Positions 27,101 to 39,175 are shown, counted from the stretch's first letter. The stretch: DNA of 64,000 bases from Sphagnum compactum (GCA_965153455.1 OZ234502.1:9517495-9581494); one strand, 5' to 3'. The notes: generated from the sequence alone by a model not told the origin. A program made the numbers and translations.

Positions 27101-28450
27101 CAAAAAATTCAACTTGGTTTGTTGGGCTATTCAAGGCCATCTTGACCAACAAAGAACATTTAGTAAGGTTGAACATCAAAATCTATCTTGTCTTCACATT
27201 TTGAAGAATCTTGTTTTCCTTTGTTTCCATGAATTCTACCAACTTTGTGAACTGCAACTGCTTCTGAACAAGCACACTTGGAGAGCGCAGTACAACAAAG
27301 AGTTGCTCTTCGGTGAGCTCTATGGCCTGAGGTGTGGTCACATGGGGAGATCCTACAAGGCCAAATTAGGGTGGTGAATTCATGATGGGAGGAAACAACC
27401 TTCTGGCCATCACATTCAAAGTTTGGATGCTTTGTAATGATTTTACCCTTTTTAAACTTGTTTTTCCTTTTTACTAGTGGCTGCCTCTTTTCCAAAAATG
27501 GCAATAAATCACCATTAAAAAACACTGCTCACACTGTCTTGATGCCAAAATGCATATTCAGGATTCACTCTACCATGGTAAGAAGATCATCCTCCCGAGT
27601 TAAAAGCCTGTGATCTCGGCCTAGTGCCTACTCCGCACCAGATGCACGAACATCAAAGCCCGCGCTGTGACTGCATGCATGATGGCCTCTTCGGTATCCT
27701 TTGCACAAACACGCAAGGAGCACTAGACATAGCTTTTCAGTCACAGCTGGGGACCATGTGAATTGATGCAAAACCCATGCAGCAATACCCAAGCTGCAGC
27801 CTTTGGCACAACATTCATGGTAGAGTAACCCATCAATATCATGCACTTTACATGGGAATATGGGGCAAACTGGTACAGGAATAGGTTGTTGTAATGGTAT
27901 GTATGTGTTCATTTTTAATTGACGGATAAAGTTTCCATGGTTTCCCTCCTTATGCTGTCCACCTCCACGGGAATGGAGTGAGTGAGGGGTGCCGTGACAT
28001 GGGGTCTTGGTTGGTGATGGAGGCCTTGGAGTTCGATCCACTTTAATCCCTCTTCTTTGGAGTCTGGACACCGTGCCCCTTTGGAGTTGTCATATATTCA
28101 TGATTTCTTGGTCAAATTTGGGTTCTGCAAAGTATGCAATGTGGAGTGACAGTGGGCCCAGACAGAATGTAAATAGCAGATTTTGTTAGAGTGTTCAATT
28201 TATAAAGCTGAGAGATGGAATCCTCAAGTATGTGGACACAGTATGGTACATGCCTTGCACTGACTGCAACTCCCAGCTGGAACCAGCTTCTTGATTGCCT
28301 TCCTGTTTCTTCTTAAATGCAAGGTTTTGCTACATTGGTCTGTGAGGTCAAGGATTAGGTTAGTCAGCAACGTTTTTCTTTTTTCATTTTTATGATGAGG
28401 CATGGGAGGCCACCATCCCATAAGGGATTTAGCATGAGTGGCAATGATCC
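27101..28450. other. GC-richer region with long but unassigned minus-strand frames
   Basis: Minus-strand frames 27525-27160 (121 codons) and 28071-27628 (147 codons, including PVPVCPIFPCKVHDIDG and CCAKGCSLGIAAW) stay open through GC-balanced sequence and could be exons or gene relics. No known domain, splice-supported continuation or homologous copy in the window was found, so no gene is called. The cysteine-rich look may be chance. Confidence 0.2.
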
Positions 28451-31400
28451 CACCTTAGATTTTAGCATTAATGGCGAAAAATGTTAAGGAAACTGTAAAA
28501 TCAGTAGAAAACTAATAGAAATCTGGCGAAATCTCCTGTCTAACTGAATGCAAACTGGCACTTGAATCCTCATCCAACAGCAGTGTGTGGCGAATTGAAG
28601 ATGAAATTTCTTGTCATGGTGGTTGCGCCTCCCCAACGGAGGGCGAAATCTGGCACCAGTTCGCCAGGATAAAAAAAGGCTGTTAGTCAGGTGACATGTC
28701 CTGTAAGGTCTGCTCTAGCTGGCGCAGATAAGATGAAAGTTTTAATCAACAAGGAGGCTCAATCTTCTAGGTCGTCAAAAGCCCTCGATGTGGTTCATCC
28801 ATTTTAGATCAACCCTGCCAAAGCACTCGCAAAGTGTTCAAGAACGTATAATTTAGAGATTTAAATGTAGAAAAAACCATTCACTGTAGCTAGACACCTC
28901 ATCATGTGACTCCCTTCCAGTTCTTTAGTGGCTCCTTCAGCGTCCAAAGGTACATGTTTGAAGTTGTTCAGCTATATGTGGACATTAGAAGGCCAAAAGG
29001 TTTAAACTAGTGTTTGGTGAGTACCCAGTTTGGAGCCTTAGAACTGTCAGTTTGGTTAGTCAAAACTGGAACTGGTTCTGAGGTTCCCAACTGGAATGAG
29101 GTTCTGGGGTTTTTAGAAAATGGAATTCAAACTGGAATTAAGTTCCTGGTTTTTAAAGATCCGTTAACCACCCATTTTGGTGGATAAAAACCAGGTTTGA
29201 TTTTCAAAACCGAAACCAGAACTAAATTTGGAATTTGTTTTAAGAACCTGACCCAGAACCAGATTCCTACAACAGGAACCGGACCTTCTCTAATTATTTT
29301 CTACAATAGGAACCAGACGTTCTTTATAAAAAGTCAAGAACTGCCCAACAGTGGTTACAACACTGATACACATTTAAATTAACCCGCCAAGACCTCAAAA
29401 CATTCAGTCCAACATCTTCCTCATACCCATTGCCCAACATAGTTGGAGTATGAGAATTCTGATCAAATCCTCAGGCGACCTCAACATTGGTGTCTGTATA
29501 CACTTGTCAGTGTACTGAAGTCCATGCCTGCGTCCAGCAACTTGACTCCAACTTTAACCGTACAGCCTCACGAGTACAACCGCGACAAGATAATAGGGCT
29601 AATGTTCTTCCCCTACGTATATGAGAATGGGTTATCAGTCCATTCTTGTACAACTCTACTTACATTTTGGGGCTGCCACAATGTTATAATACTCTTTTCT
29701 CATACCACCTAAGGCTTTGAATAATGTCACAGTTCTTGATGTTTCTGAGTTTGAAGCCTCCAAAAAGAAAAGCCAAAACCTTAAAGCCACCCCCACACAT
29801 TTGGTAGGAATGTTTGTTTGAAACGGTATGATTTCCCTGAACAAGTCTAGGTCTCAGATGGACAGAGAACGGCAGGGTGTAACTGAAGTTGTGATACGTT
29901 ATCTAGAGAACCATCCCATGCTCAGACACTGAAAGAGTGGGTAGTAAGATGGTAGAGGTCTATCCATCTGATAGGATTACTCTGAAAATGGATCCCTCCG
30001 CTCCACTGACAGGGAGAGAAGGAATGCCAGGGAAGCTATGTTTTGTCCATATGGCTCTCCATTGAGCATTGTCCAAAACATGTTCCAGATTCCAGTAACA
30101 AAGGCTAGATAGGTGCGTGATACCAGGTATATTAAATGCTATGACTAGTGCATTCATTTATCTATAGAAGCCAAGATCTGTTCCAGTCTGGGAACTCTAA
30201 ATTGACTCACAGTTGGTTGGTCCTGCATGGGGGACTTGGGTTGGCCTTAGGGACTCATGAGATGGAGAGGAAACTTTGTGTGGAGTAAGCCCTAGGATGT
30301 CATCATCATCACTAGAGTTAGGACTCTTGTCTCAAGGAGACCCAATTCCCAATTCTAGGGATGTCACTGTTCAAGGGCCTTACCCAGAGTAAAGAAAGAG
30401 GGCAATGGTGAGATTAAACAAGACAGATGTAAAATCAGTGGCTGAGATAAACCTGTATGATGTCATGAGTCTGCTTCATGAGTAGGGGAACTTTACAAAA
30501 CATAAGAATCCTCCTTGAAATGAAGTATACCATCCTTATTGTGGAGGTAATTTACACCATGCCTCTGTTTTACATTAAAGCTTTTCTTTGAGTGCTTTAC
30601 ACTGACTTGTAGCCTCAGCGTATAGCAATTGTGATGCATCAATGGCTTCTGTATCATGGCGGAATAGAATGCCCACCTTAAAACCACAATGACTCGTGTG
30701 ACTCTGATACAGAACTTTTTGGTCATCATTCAGAGTCTAGGTCTGCACAGTTGCTTTCAAATGATACCACTTTCCTGGTAAAAAATATAAACCGCATTCC
30801 ATACGATGTTTAGCACTATAAAAATGGATGATACTGATAACAATTGATCATCCAACTTACTATTCTTCCTTTCCTGAACAGCCCTAAAAGTACATATGAA
30901 ATTCCCAGCTTCACTGTGCGTTGGAAGAGGAGAGCAGCATATTTATCACATCCACACTCGGATTTAGGTGTGTTTTTCAAGAAACCAAAGCTAAGCTGGC
31001 ATGAAGCAAAATCCCAAAGAGCAGATTTGCACGTAGCAGGGGATTGTCAAGTCAGATTTGCAGCATTTGCTGAACGAAAGGTTCTACATCACCAAATGAT
31101 ATTTTCACTGCTCAATCTGATCCTACACATGGACAGAGTGTGAAAAATATTTACATTTTTGCAGATTCTATTTTCACAAATCACAAAAAAAATTGCTACT
31201 AGAGCTGGTGAAGAAGGATTCATAAAAACAAGCTCTGATTTGGAAGAATATATTATGGAAACTCTGGGAGGATCAAAGGTAAAACTGCATGACAAATGTG
31301 AAACACGATTGGGAATGTAGGTTTGAATCACCCGAAAAATTCATCAATCAAATTCAGGAATGAAGCAACTCCTTAAGGTATGCTGGAAACCCAAAACTCA

Positions 31401-32579
31401 CTTAGAAGTTAACAAAAATCCCTTTTAAAATGTAGACTCAGCCATATTCTGGAAAGGAGTTGTTTCATTCAAAACCTACAATTTCCTTACTCAAGGAAGG
31501 TGAGGTACCAGTCAGGTCCTGGTTCATCCTGGCCCATTTTTATTTTTCCCAGGTGTGTTTAGGGCACCACTCAGTGCCTGCTCAGAGCTCATGATTAGTT
31601 CCCCAATAATAGTGCAATATGAAATTCATGGCATTATGTTATTGAACAACTTGTAGTTCTAAATCTGTACTGCAAAAGAGAATATAGCTTGGGTTTCAGC
31701 AATCCTATGACAGTTGGTCAAGTCTGTACTAGCAGCCAGCCTGCAACTTGCAAGGTGTAGTGAACTGGGCTGGGTGGATAATTCATCCTTGTGGGAACCT
31801 ACTAATCTATTAAAGGAGAAATCACTGGTGCTGTGACCCTGTCCGAGTTAGAAAGATGCAGTAAAATAACCAGAACAAGCAGCTCATGGCACAATGACTC
31901 TGCACTTTATGGCAGGTTTGAACCTGTTCAAACTTCAAATGAAAAGCTTCCCTTACTGGATCTAGCACTTGTTATCTTGATGCATGCACTTCTATAGAAC
32001 ATGCCCATTCATCATATGCACATATTTACTTCAGATGTCACACATAGGGTTAAGTTCGAGTCAAAATTTTATGTCCAAATCCTACAACCAATCTGTAATC
32101 TCTTCCCTTTGGACAGAGCCAACAAAACAACATCCTGCTAGGATAATACACAGTAGTAAGTAGTCTTCATCATAGAGCCCACAAGGGGGGGCAGTACTTC
32201 AGGGAGACTATGCCTGACTGGAAGGAGCAGCCTGTGAACAAGCCCAATGATGGGAACTCCTGGCACTACCTTCCTCTAAAGATCTTAGGTTAGATGGGCT
32301 TTCCAACGAGAAAGACAAAATAAATCTGTGGCATCATCCTTTCTCTGCTAGGAAAACGTCCCTGTAAATTTACATGCTGTAAGTTCACTCAACACCACAG
32401 AGACCAAGTCGCACCGCACTGAACGCGGTGTTACCATGAAATCATGTACAGGTCTCCACCGCTGGCAGGCTGTACTCTGTAGTGCCCAGCAAATATCAGT
32501 GAGTACAACAAGGAACTCCTTGAGTGTACCTCGCTCGCAAGGAGCACCTGTAGTCCAAAAACATTTTTAGTCTACGAAT
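28451..32579. other. moderate-GC intergenic DNA, no gene supported
   Basis: 29040-29345 is a degenerate fold-back of AACTGGAACTGGTTC and GAACCGG/CAGGAACCGG words. Frames at 29443-29712, 30493-30729 and 30844-31143 lack known domains. One exon-like segment (31165-31278) is listed separately. Confidence 0.4.
31165..31278 (+). other. exon-like segment (candidate only)
   Basis: A pyrimidine-rich run ending in TTTTTGCAG precedes 31165, and AAG followed by GTAAAA lies at 31276-31284. The 114-nt interval is open in one frame with phase 0 at both ends. It encodes about 38 residues including ATRAGEEGF and DLEEYIMETLGG. This is the most exon-like piece in 28-33 kb, but no partner exons or known domain could be tied to it. 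Confidence 0.2.
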
Positions 32580-32980
32580 CTGTCAAAAGTTGGTACGATC
32601 AAGAGGCGTCCAAAAAAATGAGCGGGAAGGAGCGTATAGAAAGTTCCGGGCGGGGTTCCAATCCCTTATGTCAAAAATGGAAGAGAAAAGAAGCGCTAGG
32701 CTAGGGGGAACTTTGTCACTAATTCCCAAACAGAAGGACTTATGTGCCGGTAACAGGCATTTCTTGAGTGGTTCCTGTGTCAGGCATAATTGCTGGTGCC
32801 TTACAAAATGCATTATAAGAGGATTTAAACGATCTGGTTCCTTGGAGAGTTTGCCAGTGAAGCCCATCATAGGTTTGAGTATATGCGCTAATCCTTCATA
32901 AGTACCTACGAAGTAGTCTAATGCTACTACAGCCTACAACTAGTCTTCTTTCAGTGAGATTCCGTGTTTCAGTCTAATTG
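32580..32980. other. possible organelle-derived (mitochondrial-like) insert
   Basis: Base composition rises, and the style changes to phrases such as AAAGTTCCGGGCGGGGTTCC, AAGCGCTAGGCTAGGGGG and CTATTGCTA-poor, purine-balanced DNA. Both strands stay open for about 95-103 codons. This resembles plant mitochondrial intergenic or intron sequence (a NUMT). The call rests on sequence texture only; no organellar gene is identifiable. Confidence 0.25.
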
Positions 32981-33236
32981 GGTTTAATTGACTGCCAAAA
33001 AGACAAAATAGGAGTGCATGTCAGTCCCTCTGTCAGACATTTTTGTGGAAGTTAGTGTCTCAGGAAGGTGGGGTGGTGTAGGTGCAAACAACCAGCTTCC
33101 TTGGTAGCTGTGTCTCGTCAGAACAGACCTTCCAAGTTCCCGGGTCCCAGCCCTTTACCCTCGGAGTTTTTTTTCTTACCTCAAAGGATGACTTTTAGCT
33201 TCGAGAATTCCGCCGCCCAAGTGCCTGCTGTCATGC
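32981..33236. other. upstream region of the first HMA gene
   Basis: No gene. The sequence becomes more GC-balanced towards the TATA-like element. A 130-codon plus frame at 33068-33460 crosses the presumed promoter and leader and has no domain, so it is not called. Confidence 0.4.
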
Positions 33237-33243
33237 TATATAA
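33237..33243 (+). promoter_or_regulatory. TATA-like element of the first HMA gene
   Basis: TATATAA lies in GC-balanced sequence about 480 nt upstream of the ATG at 33715 and is followed by a pyrimidine-rich stretch, as in a plant core promoter. Inference from position and motif only. Confidence 0.4.
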
Positions 33244-33481
33244 CTCCTCTCCCCATCCCTCATTTATACGCACTACCATCTTTCGAGGGAACCATCTCAA
33301 TTTTCAAGTGAAGTACTCTAACACTTTCATCAACTTTCAGCCTCCATTTTGGCGTTTACCTCTGCAGTACTGCCCTACTCTCTTCACTCCTGCTTCCAGT
33401 CTTAACTGGCTGCCGAGTACAATTAGCAATTCGTGTCCAAATTTGCGAGACCCAGCTTGAAGTGTAGGCTTATAGGCCACT

Positions 33482-33484
<3 letters not shown>

Positions 33485-33516
<32 letters not shown>
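33485..33516 (+). repeat. (TC)16 microsatellite in the presumed 5' leader
   Basis: Sixteen uninterrupted TC units lie between the TATA-like element and the start codon. CT tracts are common in plant 5' leaders and core promoters. The tract is likely length-variable between individuals. Confidence 0.85.
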
Positions 33517-33519
<3 letters not shown>

Positions 33520-33714
33520 CTCCGTGTTGCCGAACCATGCCCACCTTATCTAGTGTTGCTACATCCTTTGGGCACCCTTTGTCTGCATTAGATGCTATCG
33601 ATTGAGGAATAGCGACTCGAGAGACCTGAAGATTTCTTGTGGAATACTGCTCTCTAGCTTCAAGTGACGTTTCTTCGATCAGATTGCGACACTAAAAGAG
33701 GTTGGACAGCGAAC

Positions 33715-35441
33715 ATGATGTCCATGACTGAGGTAATGTCATGTTTAATCCACGTCTCTTGCAGATATTAAACATCGAGAGGGACAAGAGGAGAGAGTTC
33801 TTTGAGATTAATCACATTTTTCACTCTGTTCAATTGGGTATTGTTTTTTCTGCACAGTACTTAGCTCGAAGTTGATTATTAGTTGGTAGCTTTGCGTAGT
33901 ACTAGTCTCGAATGTCTCTGTTGTGCATTCTGGTTGATGGTGCACAAGTGAAAAGATGAACTCATGTCAACATGTGGGTGATATGGTGCAGCTTTTCTAT
34001 GGCGACAACGAGCCAACCTGGGTGATTGGCAATGCCAGCCATCCTGTGAGGGCATACATGCAGCAACCAGCTCGTGATTACGACACTCCTTACAGTTACA
34101 CAGACAGGCACAACACAGCAAACCGATACATGCAACCAGCTCGTGATTACGAGATTCCTACTTACACAGACGGGCAATATACAGCAAGCCGATACATGCA
34201 ACCAGCTCGTGATTACGAGATTCCCATTTACACACAGGGGCAGTATACAGCAAGCCGATACATGCAACCAGCACGTGACTACGAGACAGCTCCTGCTTAC
34301 GCAAACGGGCAATACACAGCAAGCCGGTACATGCAACCAGCACGTGTTTACGAGTTTCCTACTTACGACGAAGACAGGCATTACACTACAAACCGATACC
34401 TGCAACCAGCTCGTGATTACCAGATTCCTACCTACACAGACAAGCATTATACATCAAGTCGATACGTCGAACCAGCTTGTGATTACGAGACTCCTACTTA
34501 CACAGACAGTCAATATACAGTGAGTCGATACATGCAACCGTCTCGTGATCACGAGGTTCGCCCGTACACAGACATGCATCAAGTGAGCCCATATGACATG
34601 CAATATGCTGCTCGTAACGAGATTCCTACGACTCATCCGTCGGAGAACTGGCCTCGTCAATATTCCATGAGCAGTACTCCTTCCAGCCGCAATCAGCAAG
34701 TGCCGCTGAGCAACCAAACTGGAGCGGCGCGCTCCAAAAATCTGCTGGTAGACTACTCTTCCCACAAGCTTCAAAAATGAACGTTAGAGTGAAATGATCT
34801 TTGGATTTTCAAGTTCGTAACCTCCAATGTATGTGATGATTCGCATACTGATTATAATTTGGGTAGGAGATTACCTCCAAGTCGCCTACAGGTTCTAACC
34901 CTTAGCACGATGGGTGCAGCCTCGTTTGGAATTGAAGGTGCCATTATGCTGCGAAAGGTGCGAGGAGAGAGTGAAGGAATCACTCCTGGACATGGACGGT
35001 GAGCCCCTTGTGCTATCTTGGGTATTTCTTTGCATACAGCTTGTCTTTTGTCATATATTACTGCATATCCCCTTTTCTCTTGCTCACCTAGTGGTGGTGA
35101 AACAATTATACCTGTTGAATTGATCATGTCAACCTTCGATAGGTGTTTTGCCTTCTTCGAGATCTGATTGATGAAAGTGATGAGTCACAAGTTAGGCAAC
35201 CAAAAGTACCATTCTAACTGTTATGACTGTGATTGATCATGATGCAGGTGTGGAAGGGGTACTATGCGATCAGTCGCACCAGAGGGTGACGATAACAGGA
35301 AATGTGCAACCCCAGAAAGCGCTTCGACGTGTGAAGAAAGTCAAGAAGCACTCTGATTTCTGGACGCGTGAGTCTCGTCTCCAGCAATCTGCAGGCGGCT
35401 ATAGCCCATCCAAGAAACCCTCTTACACTGAGTCCTACTGA
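33715..35441 (+). CDS. HMA-domain metallochaperone-like protein with eight 22-residue repeats
   Basis: Preferred model: exons 33715-33732, 33956-34747, 34920-34998 and 35248-35441, all with GT-AG introns, giving about 360 residues. The minimal model starts at the ATG at 33956 (354 residues). Exon 1 encodes MMSMTE. Exon 2 contains MVQLFYGDNEP, then eight tandem units of about 22 residues (YMQPARDYEIPTYT-like) at roughly residues 40-215. The last two exons encode an HMA (heavy-metal-associated) domain, about residues 273-337. It carries VPLCCERC with the C-x-x-C metal site, and is split after the conserved D-M-D-G, as in plant HPP/HIPP genes. The C-terminus (TESY) has no CaaX box, so it is not isoprenylated (HPP rather than HIPP type). 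HMA proteins bind soft metals such as Cu, Zn or Cd; the actual metal is unknown. The repeat region is low-complexity and probably disordered. Its paralog lies at 55496-57865 on the other strand. The first-exon acceptor (AAAAG before 33956) is weak. Confidence 0.8.
34055..34590 (+). repeat. in-frame 66-bp minisatellite (eight units)
   Basis: Eight tandem units of 66-69 bp lie inside the HMA gene's main exon. Each encodes about 22 residues with the pattern Y-M-Q-P-A-R-D-Y-E-x-P-x-Y-T-D-x-Q-Y-T-A-S-R. Units 2 and 3 are nearly identical; the first and last are most diverged. All indels keep the reading frame. Confidence 0.9.
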
Positions 35442-36332
35442 GCCTATCAGTTAAAGCAGAGCATCACTCTAGACCACTCCAGAGGTGTTCCTTGCGTACC
35501 TGCACGAAAACGTAACACTTCAGTTACTAGCCTTCAAGATATTAGCAGATGTCTTCCAGTATGATATTAGTAAGTAATCAGATAATATAACTGATCTAAA
35601 TAGTACATACAAGCCCGTTGATCTTAAGGGCATGTCCGATAACAAAATTGAGCACTTATAAGATTAGGTTAATGCAAATTGAAGGTGATTTCTTCGGCAT
35701 AGCCACAATTTCACGGCGTTAGGCTTGAAGATGTTGAAAGTGAGATCTTGGGCATAGGCGCAAAGGGTAGGAAATTTTGTCTGCTACAGGTGGATTCATA
35801 AGTGGCCTTAAATCCAGGGCTAGAATATGAGAAAAATGTAATTCAGATGTTCAAGTACCAACTGACATTTTAGAGCAAGCTCGTGAGGTCATTGCTCATC
35901 CACTAGTAGGCCCAGCCTTCAGGTCTGAGAGATTCATGTATAGTCATCAACTTCATGAATATACATATAACCAGAGCTTATTGCAATCAAAAGTGTCCAT
36001 CTGGGTAATTTTCCAGTGTACAGTGAAGTCCACGACGCTCGAGTCCATAGAAAATTTCCGCCTCAGTTTCCCTCTCAATGCCTATCTTTTCAAGCTCGGT
36101 TTCTGAATTCTCTGTTCTCTCTCTTGGCCAAGGGAATCAATAGCTTGACATCTCTTTAGTTTTCGGGAAGTCTAGGCCCTCGTGGAAAAATCAGTAGTAG
36201 CTCGAGATTTCTTCTGCTCCGATTCAAAAAGATTCGTGAAGGAAGTCTCTTCTGTAATTCTGAATAGCTTGAGATTGTTGTAGTCTTCAACAAGAGCAAT
36301 TAAGAGCTTATGAGGTTGAAAATGAAAAGATC
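35442..36332. other. 3' flank of the first HMA gene and presumed leader of the next candidate
   Basis: No coding evidence. 36010-36330 is GC-balanced and pyrimidine-rich in places, compatible with a promoter or 5' leader for the candidate exon that follows. Confidence 0.35.
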
Positions 36333-36529
36333 ATGAAGATTATGAAGATTATGCGCAGTTCAAAACTTTCAGGGAGAAATCGAGCGTTATTAGTCACATT
36401 AGCTCTGCCCGCTGCGTTCTTTTATTCGTTCAGGAGAATTTTGTCCTTAGTGTTTCTGACGTTGCAGTTGCATTTGATTTCTATGTTCGTTGCAGCTACT
36501 GGATTCCTTGGGTCTCTTGGTAGGTTACC
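36333..36529 (+). CDS. candidate first exon of a small membrane or secreted protein (unidentified)
   Basis: An ATG at 36333 opens MKIMKIMRSSKLSGRNR, then a hydrophobic stretch (ALLVTLALPAAFF, then SLVFLTLQLHLISMFVAATGF) that looks like a signal anchor or two membrane segments. A good plant donor (TTG followed by GTAGGT) sits at 36530. No continuing exon was identified, and the downstream sequence is a poly-C tandem repeat, so the gene may be broken or spurious. Family not recognised. The neighbouring HMA gene ends about 0.9 kb upstream on the same strand. Confidence 0.3.
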
Positions 36530-36718
36530 TCCTGTTGTCTGTGAAGTCTACATTACTTGCGCCCCCTGTGCTGGAAACGTATCATTGTTTCTGGTTGTCT
36601 TCACTCTTCAGTCCAAACAATGTCAGAGGCTAACATAGGTATAATAGATTCCAAAGCTGCTAGCATGACTGTGAGCCTTTTTCTTTGGGGCAGGGAGTAG
36701 ATAGTAGGCGAGACGCTA

Positions 36719-36985
36719 TCATCGAGCTCTGTCCGGCTCTGGTTTCGCTTGTCTTCTTCCACGTGCTTCTCGTCCCTGCATGGTTCTGCATACGCTATCT
36801 ACCCCCACCCCAGCACATCGAGCTCTGTCAGGCGCTGGTTTCGCTTGACATGTTGCACATGTTTTTCATCCAGGGTTTAGGGTTTCATCCCTGCATGGTT
36901 CTGCATACGCTATCTACCCCCCCCCCCCCCCCCCCCCCGCGCCCAATCGAGCTCTGTCGGGCGTTTGTTTCGCTTGTCAAGCATA
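36719..36985 (+). repeat. three-copy tandem repeat of about 105-120 bp with a 22-base poly-C tract
   Basis: ATCGAGCTCTGTCxGGC followed by TGGTTTCGCTTG occurs at 36720, 36826 and 36947. The spacers repeat CCCTGCATGGTTCTGCATACGCTATCTACCCCC-type sequence, which in the second spacer has expanded to a run of 22 C (36917-36938). Long open frames through it are repeat by-products. Confidence 0.8.
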
Positions 36986-36989
36986 GAAG

Positions 36990-38460
36990 TTTAATGAAAA
37001 AACAATAAATTTTTTGCTAAAAGTACCTAAGAAGATATAAAGATTTTGTCGATAAATAGAGGATTAATCAGGGAATAAATTTCTTTTGCCAAATTGTAGA
37101 AACTTGATAAAAAGAAGATTGAGCTAAAAATATATAAAAGTTTACCTGAGAAGTAGAGCTTTAACCAGGAAGTAAAAAAGTTTTGTTGAGAAATAAAGGT
37201 TTTGCTAAGAAGAGAGATTCTGACAAAATGTAAAGGTTTTGCTAAGAGTGGGCAGGGTGATGGTAGGCTTGGCAAGTAGAGATAGATGGGCAAAGTGTAG
37301 GTAAATAGATGGACCTGATAGGTAGGGAGTTTGGGTGGGCAGGAAGGGTAGATGGTGAAATTTGTTTTTATGGGTGAGAGAAGAAAATGACCCAACTTCA
37401 ATGCATGCACAAGTCTAATAACTTGAATAGGCTTAAGTTCATCCAAAATGAAACTGATGCAGTCCTGGAGGTTGGGTCACTTAGGCCCATAGCACTATTC
37501 AAAAGGACAAGCCAAAAAAGGTGTGAACAAGCTCAATAGGATATTTAGCATCATTTGGTACCAGGGATGTGTCTTTTCCCCTCCTCAACCCCAAAAACGC
37601 CCTCCTAGGACAAGACACTTTCGGTCAAAACCATTGTCTGGATGTAGCTGTTTGTAAAGCACATGACTGTCTTTTCTTGTTCAGTCTGAATTGCCTTGGG
37701 TTACAAGTTGCAAACAACAGAGAAGGAACATGGTCACAATTAGGACTCACTTTCTGACCACTCAGAGCAAAGCTAACCTTCTCTAGCTACGTGAAAATTG
37801 TTTTCCATGTAAAGCCCCAGGGGGAAGCCTGAGGGTGTGGGCTTTACCAGAATAAGGGTCCCATGAGGTGGATACCCCACGGGTACCCATTCCATACTCA
37901 CTGCGTATTGTAGGGGAAAAGGAACAACATCAGGCGTTCCAAAAAACGGAAGGCCCACCTAAACAGACATTACTTTTTTTAGAACATCTGCTGCCCTATT
38001 ACATCTTGTAACCTGCAACTACACTAAATGAATGCAGCCAGGGTTTTTGTTTGCATTTGTTCCTTACTATGTGCCATATTGATCTAGAATTGTGCATGAT
38101 TTAGTGGGAGGATGCAATTGCACGGGAAATCTTTGTAGTTGTGGTTATTATTGAATCTTGGTATTGCAAGTGAACTGATTAGCAACTTAACCCCAGTTTC
38201 CATGGGAACCGGCCAATATCCAATCGAAAAGCCAGAACATACTATTGGCGATTCCAGCATTTCTTTTGAGGAGAAACATTCTGTTCCAACTTTCAGCTAT
38301 TAAAAACAAGGTGTGTTTCACACAATGGCCCTACCATATATATGATTTTATATGCAAAAAGGAAAATCAATCATTCATGTGATTGATGTTTTTTTTGGCT
38401 TCATTTTTTCCTCATATATTAAAAAAAGCGAAGTTATGGATCTTTAACATTTTATGTCTT
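36990..38460. other. purine-rich low-complexity tract, then intergenic DNA
   Basis: 37000-37260 is a degenerate repeat of AGAAGTAGAG and TTTTGCTAAGAAG words. The 139-codon minus frame over it (37446-37027) is an artefact of that repeat. Nothing is supported from 37450 to 38460. Confidence 0.4.
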
Positions 38461-38474
38461 TTTTGTAAGGGAAG

Positions 38475-39175
38475 CAAAAGCAAGATACATGATTTGGTAA
38501 TTTGAATACAAAATATGTTGGTTCATGGTAAGTCCAATAAGCTTCTATACTTCTTGATTACATGTTAAATTGGCATTATGTCATATATGACCTAATTGTG
38601 AATTGTAAATTGTTGTACTATTTAAAAAGGTCAAAGCAAAATTATGTTGATGCATATAATATGTTAGTTGTTTTGATGATGTTATGTTTTTCAACATGTT
38701 CATATTAAAATCACCTATGAATATTGTCAAGCAATGCTGTAGAGCTTTTATATAAATGTTTTTTAATAGTTGAAAAAAACTTTGAATATGTGTTGTGGGG
38801 GGTTTATAAATAGCAACAACATGAATTGTTCTTTTTATGTTCATGTGTATGTAATGTGTTATTTGCATCGTAAAACATAATAGTGCCATGCCCATCATAA
38901 CATGACAAAATTGAAAGCTTGTGATTTGTTAATGCCACAATACATTCAGATTCCATACATTTTATTTGTGTTTCATTAAGGCATAATATATGTGATGCTT
39001 GTAAATTAGGGTTGGCAATTATATCATGGTAATATTGATTGAGAAATTGAGTGTTTAAAGATTGAATAATTAGATATAAAGATCGAAAGTTTTTCAAGAT
39101 TGATAAAGATAATTCAAATTTTGCTTTTGTTTCAAGTCTATTTGTTTCTTCTTTTACCATCACATCAACATTCAA
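38475..39175 (-). pseudogene. EEP-type endonuclease domain, broken (part of the Helentron-like fragment)
   Basis: Two overlapping minus-strand frames, 39175-38804 and 38898-38581, plus a third piece to about 38475 together give one endonuclease/exonuclease/phosphatase fold. SLNTQFLNQYYHD leads in. LCLNETQ carries the catalytic Glu. VVAIYKPP follows, GDFNMNM is the catalytic Asp-Asn signature, and AYWTYHEPTYFVF matches the terminal S-D-H-x-P motif with Tyr in place of Asp. At least two frameshifts and a TGA break it. A LINE origin is the main alternative, but the adjoining PIF1-like helicase argues for a Helentron. Confidence 0.6.

Noticed and set aside
33068-33460. 130-codon plus frame upstream of the first HMA gene
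   Set aside because: Crosses the TATA-like element and CT-rich leader; no motif.
33956-34774. Several long minus-strand and +2 frames over the HMA repeat exon
   Set aside because: They mirror the 66-bp in-frame minisatellite; only the plus frame joins the HMA exons by phase-compatible splice sites.
37027-37446. 139-codon hydrophobic minus-strand frame
   Set aside because: Produced by a purine-rich degenerate repeat read in antisense; no motif or start context.
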